Of a stretch of DNA of 24,348 nt, positions 21,734 to 24,348 are shown piece by piece (position 1 is the first letter of the stretch; the number at the start of each line of letters is the position of its first letter). The notes beneath the pieces are model-generated. The model did not search any database. It had not been told where the DNA came from and saw only the letters and a list, made by a program, of their open reading frames with translations. Source of the DNA: JAAFIP01 sp043718065 (GTDB lineage: Bacteria > Pseudomonadota > Gammaproteobacteria > Burkholderiales > Burkholderiaceae_C); assembly GCA_043718065.1 (NCBI GenBank), contig JAYSWJ010000203.1, forward strand, positions 1 to 24,348. The letters run 5' to 3'. Position numbers and translations under genes: made by a program.

Positions 21734-22497
21734 GGCAGCACCACCAGATCAGCAACATACCCAAGGCTGCTGCCTTCGGTGTTGTCAGAATCTGCTCCGA
21801 CAATGATAGCTGTTACAGCAGGTACTGCGGGCGCTTCTGTGCCGAAAGCCTTTAGAAAATCGGCACTGACATTGCGCGTGTGCTCTTGCCAAGTTTTCAG
21901 TTGACCTTCTCCAGAGTTCAGCACGATGTAGTGGACACGCCCGGTGTAGGGGCTGGCCAGCTCAGCACCTGCTGCCTCGGCATGCGCCCACACATAGCAC
22001 AAGGTAGCAGCAGGTAATTTATCGCGGCTAAAAAACTGTGCTAACTTAAATTTGCTGCGCTCAGCACTCGGCACCTGGTCTACTGGCATGTCAAATGTCA
22101 GGCATACCTTCAGCGCAATGTCTTCGGTGCTTTTAGATTTGAGGTTGGCATTAAGCAGTGGGGTGTCTAGCCACCAGCGCCATTTGAGGCTAGCCATTGG
22201 CCCACGCCAGTCGTGCACTAGGTTGCCATAGGCTTTGTCAGCGCGCACACGCAGCACTTTTTTGCCCTCTAGCTCTGTCATGTCGAATTGGGCGACAGGT
22301 TTGGCATAACGGTCAGGCAGGCCGACAATGCGCCACGGGGCAGGTGGATCAGCCCCAGTGGCAGCTGAAAACGCACTAGGGCCTGCTGCATACGCGAGTG
22401 GTGTCGATAGCAAGGAGCCCACTAGCAGCGCACTAGCGGCCAGCGTCGTTAAGCGACCAGTCGTAATCAAGGTGGCTGATAGAAACTGTTTTGGCAC
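21730..22497 (-). CDS. DUF3047 secreted protein
   Basis: 255 residues with a signal peptide (about 1-38, LTTLAASALLVGSLLSTPLAYAA), so it is probably periplasmic. The mature part matches DUF3047: LKWRWWLDTPL, the DIALKVCLTFDMP stretch, VHYIVLNSGEGQLKTWQEHTRNVSADF split around the RN pair, and GADSDNTEGSSLGYVADLVV near the end. Function is unknown. The start is GTG 22497, supported by AAGGA 7 bases upstream; this makes a 65-bp overlap with the DUF547 gene. A TTG at 22470 is the alternative. The next gene starts at the stop (TTGA). Confidence 0.86.
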   Translation of the reverse strand: MPKQFLSATLITTGRLTTLAASALLVGSLLSTPLAYAAGPSAFSAATGADPPAPWRIVGLPDRYAKPVAQFDMTELEGKKVLRVRADKAYGNLVHDWRGPMASLKWRWWLDTPLLNANLKSKSTEDIALKVCLTFDMPVDQVPSAERSKFKLAQFFSRDKLPAATLCYVWAHAEAAGAELASPYTGRVHYIVLNSGEGQLKTWQEHTRNVSADFLKAFGTEAPAVPAVTAIIVGADSDNTEGSSLGYVADLVVLP

Positions 22498-23257
22498 GAA
22501 TTTGTCCTTGCGCAGTAGCGTCGCTGGTTAAAACATCGGCGTATTTGGCAAATACGTCCTCCACTTTACCAAAGCCTTTGTAGCCTTTTTCAAAATCTTC
22601 TCTGAACCATTTAAAGATGCTCGAAACCTGCAGTTTACCGTCTGCATAACGGTTGCGGGTTTTGTCGCTTATAAAGCGAGCCACACCTTCATCAAGCTGA
22701 GCATCTAGCTTGGCCGCGGTAAAAGCCTCGGGCGGCAGTGCAGGGCAGCCAATGCTGGCGCACACCATGGCAACATGAACGCGCGGGTCTTTAAAACCAC
22801 CACCTGCAATACTGGGGCGCAAACGCTGGTGCTCTACCCAGTCTAGGTTGCGCTCCTCTCCCAACAGCTTAAAGAAGGTCTTCTTCCAGGGGCTAGAAAA
22901 GGTTGTGCCCAAATCTTTAATCGATTTAAGGTCGGGGTATTTGGTCAAAATCAGCTCGACGGTGAAAGCGTTGTAAGCGTTGATTAAAAACGCCATTTGC
23001 TGGTCTTTGTTAAAGGCGGCGTACTGTGCTGGTGTGACAGCAGACAAAGTCTCTAGTGTCTTGGCCAGTTCGGCGCGCTCAGCGGCAAAGCCTTTGTAGT
23101 TCACCCGGCTTTGTTTGTTGTCAAGCAGCCATTTGACATGTTTTTTAACCTGCGCGTCCCATGCAGCGTAAGAATGGTCAAAACTTTGTGCAAAGCTGCT
23201 GGTAGCCCAAGTAATTGCTGCTAGAGCAGCTACTAAAAATGTAGTAAATCGTTTCAT
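22433..23257 (-). CDS. DUF547 secreted protein
   Basis: 274 residues with a cleavable signal peptide (about 1-23, ending SSFAQ), so periplasmic. The DUF547 core is clear: NKDQQMAFLINAYNAFTVEL (about 84-103), the His/Cys segment VHVAMVCASIGCPALPPEAF (about 160-179) with two cysteines, and SSIFKWFREDFEKGY. The family is uncharacterised; the H-x4-C-x3-CP pattern suggests a thiol or metal site. It starts at ATG 23257 with a good Shine-Dalgarno GGAGA 5-6 bases upstream, unlike many genes in this window. The next gene overlaps it by 65 bp, and the flavoprotein stop is 81 bp upstream on the same strand. Confidence 0.9.
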   Translation of the reverse strand: MKRFTTFLVAALAAITWATSSFAQSFDHSYAAWDAQVKKHVKWLLDNKQSRVNYKGFAAERAELAKTLETLSAVTPAQYAAFNKDQQMAFLINAYNAFTVELILTKYPDLKSIKDLGTTFSSPWKKTFFKLLGEERNLDWVEHQRLRPSIAGGGFKDPRVHVAMVCASIGCPALPPEAFTAAKLDAQLDEGVARFISDKTRNRYADGKLQVSSIFKWFREDFEKGYKGFGKVEDVFAKYADVLTSDATAQGQIRAKTVSISHLDYDWSLNDAGR

Positions 23258-23319
23258 GAGATTCTCCGCAACCCAAGGCTGTTATTGATAAGAGTGGTGG
23301 GTTACAGCGAAGTTCCGTT

Positions 23320-23335
23320 GCAGGCCATAGCCTGC
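23320..23335. other. Perfect hairpin between flavoprotein and DUF547 genes
   Basis: GCAGGC and GCCTGC form a 6-bp GC-rich stem with a CATA loop, just after the flavoprotein stop. No T run follows. It may stabilise or partly end the flavoprotein message. Confidence 0.3.
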
Positions 23336-23338
23336 GCG

Positions 23339-24348
23339 CTAGCCGCGTCGCCAATCGTGATACTTTTTCACATATTCCAGCAGTTTCTTGGGTTGGTGTG
23401 CGCGCTTCCATTCACCCGCTGCAAATTTGTTAGTTTCTGCAAGTGTGGGGTAGGTGTGAATAGTGCCTAAGATTTTTTCTAGACCCAAACCGTGTTTCAT
23501 TGCCAGTACGTATTCAGCCAGCAGGTCGCCCGCATGCACGCCAACAATGGTTACCCCGAGGATCTTGTCTTTGCCCGGCACCGTCAGTACTTTGATAAAA
23601 CCGTAGGCTTCGCTGTCGGCAATGGCGCGGTCAAGGTCGTCGATGCCATACTTGCTTACCTCATAAGGCACGTTCTGCGCTTTGGCCTCTAGCTCGTTCA
23701 ATCCTACACGCGCTACCTCGGGGTCTATAAAGGTGGCCGCTGGAATGACGCGGTAGTCAGCCTTGAATTTTTTAAACGTACCAAACAATGCGTTGACCGC
23801 GGCGTACCACGCCTGGTGCGACGCGACGTGGGTGAACTGGTAGGGTCCAGCGACATCGCCGACCGCGAAGATATTGGGGTAGATGGTCTGGAGCGTCTCA
23901 TCGACCACGACCGTTTTGCCGGTTTCGACGCCAAGCTCCTCGAGCCCATATCCCGTCAACCGCGCCTTGCGCCCGACCGCGACGATGATGTCGTCGAACG
24001 CGAACGCGCTTTCCGTGTCGCCATGCCGGGCGATCAGCGATTTCGCCTCGCAGCGCACCGCTTCGTGCCCGGTTCGGACGGCGACCCCCTCGCCCCGCAG
24101 CACGTCGGCCATAAAGGTCGAGACGTCCTCGTCCTCGTTGGGCAATATTCGGGGACCGGCCTCGATCAGGGTCACCGCGCTGCCGAGCCGGGCGAAGGCC
24201 TGCGCCAGTTCGGTGCCGATCGGCCCGCCGCCGATGATGACAAGCCGGGGAGGAACCGTATCGCGCGCTTCGAGCGCGTCCCACATCGTATCGCTGGTGA
24301 GGAAGCCGGTCTCGGACAACCCCGGGATAGCGGGCACGAACGGCTCGG
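23339..24348 (-). CDS. Mercuric reductase-like flavoprotein disulfide reductase, 5'-truncated by window edge
   Basis: The C-terminal 336 or so residues of a MerA/dihydrolipoamide-dehydrogenase-type enzyme; the frame is open to the window's right edge, so the start and the redox CxxxxC are missing. Seen are the NAD-binding loop RLVIIGGGPIGTELAQAFA, FDDIIVAVGRKAR, the FAD loop IFAVGDVAG, the dimerisation domain (YRVIPAATFIDPEVARVGLNE onward) and the C-terminal HTYPTLAET with the catalytic His/Glu pair of the family. There is no vicinal C-terminal Cys pair as in true MerA, so mercury reduction is unlikely. Composition changes sharply within the gene: 24001-24120 counts 84/120 GC, while 23461-23520 counts 25/60. 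The reading frame and domain order survive the change. Confidence 0.88.
   Translation of the reverse strand, partial: EPFVPAIPGLSETGFLTSDTMWDALEARDTVPPRLVIIGGGPIGTELAQAFARLGSAVTLIEAGPRILPNEDEDVSTFMADVLRGEGVAVRTGHEAVRCEAKSLIARHGDTESAFAFDDIIVAVGRKARLTGYGLEELGVETGKTVVVDETLQTIYPNIFAVGDVAGPYQFTHVASHQAWYAAVNALFGTFKKFKADYRVIPAATFIDPEVARVGLNELEAKAQNVPYEVSKYGIDDLDRAIADSEAYGFIKVLTVPGKDKILGVTIVGVHAGDLLAEYVLAMKHGLGLEKILGTIHTYPTLAETNKFAAGEWKRAHQPKKLLEYVKKYHDWRRG

Noticed and set aside
23339..24348. True mercuric reductase (merA)
   Set aside because: The C-terminus lacks the vicinal cysteines of MerA and no mer genes are nearby; the general flavoprotein reductase call is safer.

Overview
This is a stretch of ordinary chromosome from a betaproteobacterium, most likely Burkholderiales/Comamonadaceae (Rhodoferax/Polaromonas/Limnohabitans type). 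That placement is inferred from protein resemblance, gene order (recJ beside an RpfE-like gene, lolC-lolD, a site-2 protease before trpS) and a dispersed intergenic repeat (consensus about ATTAATTTCATAGCTGSTTGAGCAGG) that I associate from memory with this family. No rRNA, CRISPR array, prophage or insertion sequence was seen.

Layout. 1-1672 (+): 3' part of ispH, then a PLP threonine/serine dehydratase-like gene. 1673-2285: gene-free, repeat-bearing spacer. 2286-3812 (+): serS, then tRNA-Ser(CGA) and an intrinsic terminator. 3894-5966: a membrane histidine kinase (+) convergent with a NarL/LuxR-type response regulator (-). 6048-8615 (-): trpS, a site-2 protease and a YciO/TsaC-family gene. 8710-10925 (-): a low-GC orphan PotF-like lipoprotein and an EamA transporter. 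10962-14695 (-): PHP-domain RNase AM-like gene, recJ and an RpfE-like gene. 14761-16777 (+): lolC and lolD. 16999-17469 (+): small secreted/anchored protein of unknown function. 17712-18367 (-): RHH/PIN toxin-antitoxin pair. 18673-24348 (-): a six-gene block transcribed towards lower coordinates, in order flavoprotein disulfide reductase, DUF547, DUF3047, a second FAD oxidoreductase, ATP-grasp ligase-like protein and YHS lipoprotein. From DUF547 onward each start overlaps the previous stop.

How genes work together. Two aminoacyl-tRNA synthetases, a tRNA, a YciO/TsaC protein and an rRNA-maturation nuclease make the central part translation-related. lolC-lolD form the ABC transporter that releases lipoproteins to the outer membrane; this window also encodes two lipobox proteins (PotF-like and YHS). 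The six-gene block looks like one redox/cell-envelope pathway of unknown purpose and is the best candidate here for an undescribed system.

Most notable observations: (1) a dispersed repeat supplies the ATGA that is both the rpfE-like stop and the recJ start, and another copy is translated inside the dehydratase N-terminus; (2) at least five genes have a TANAAT-like -10 hexamer 6-7 nt before the start and no Shine-Dalgarno sequence, suggesting leaderless mRNAs; (3) the flavoprotein at the right edge changes abruptly from about 45-50% to about 70% GC inside one open frame (recombination or chimeric assembly); (4) TrpRS carries a four-cysteine pattern like the [4Fe-4S] site of Thermotoga TrpRS.
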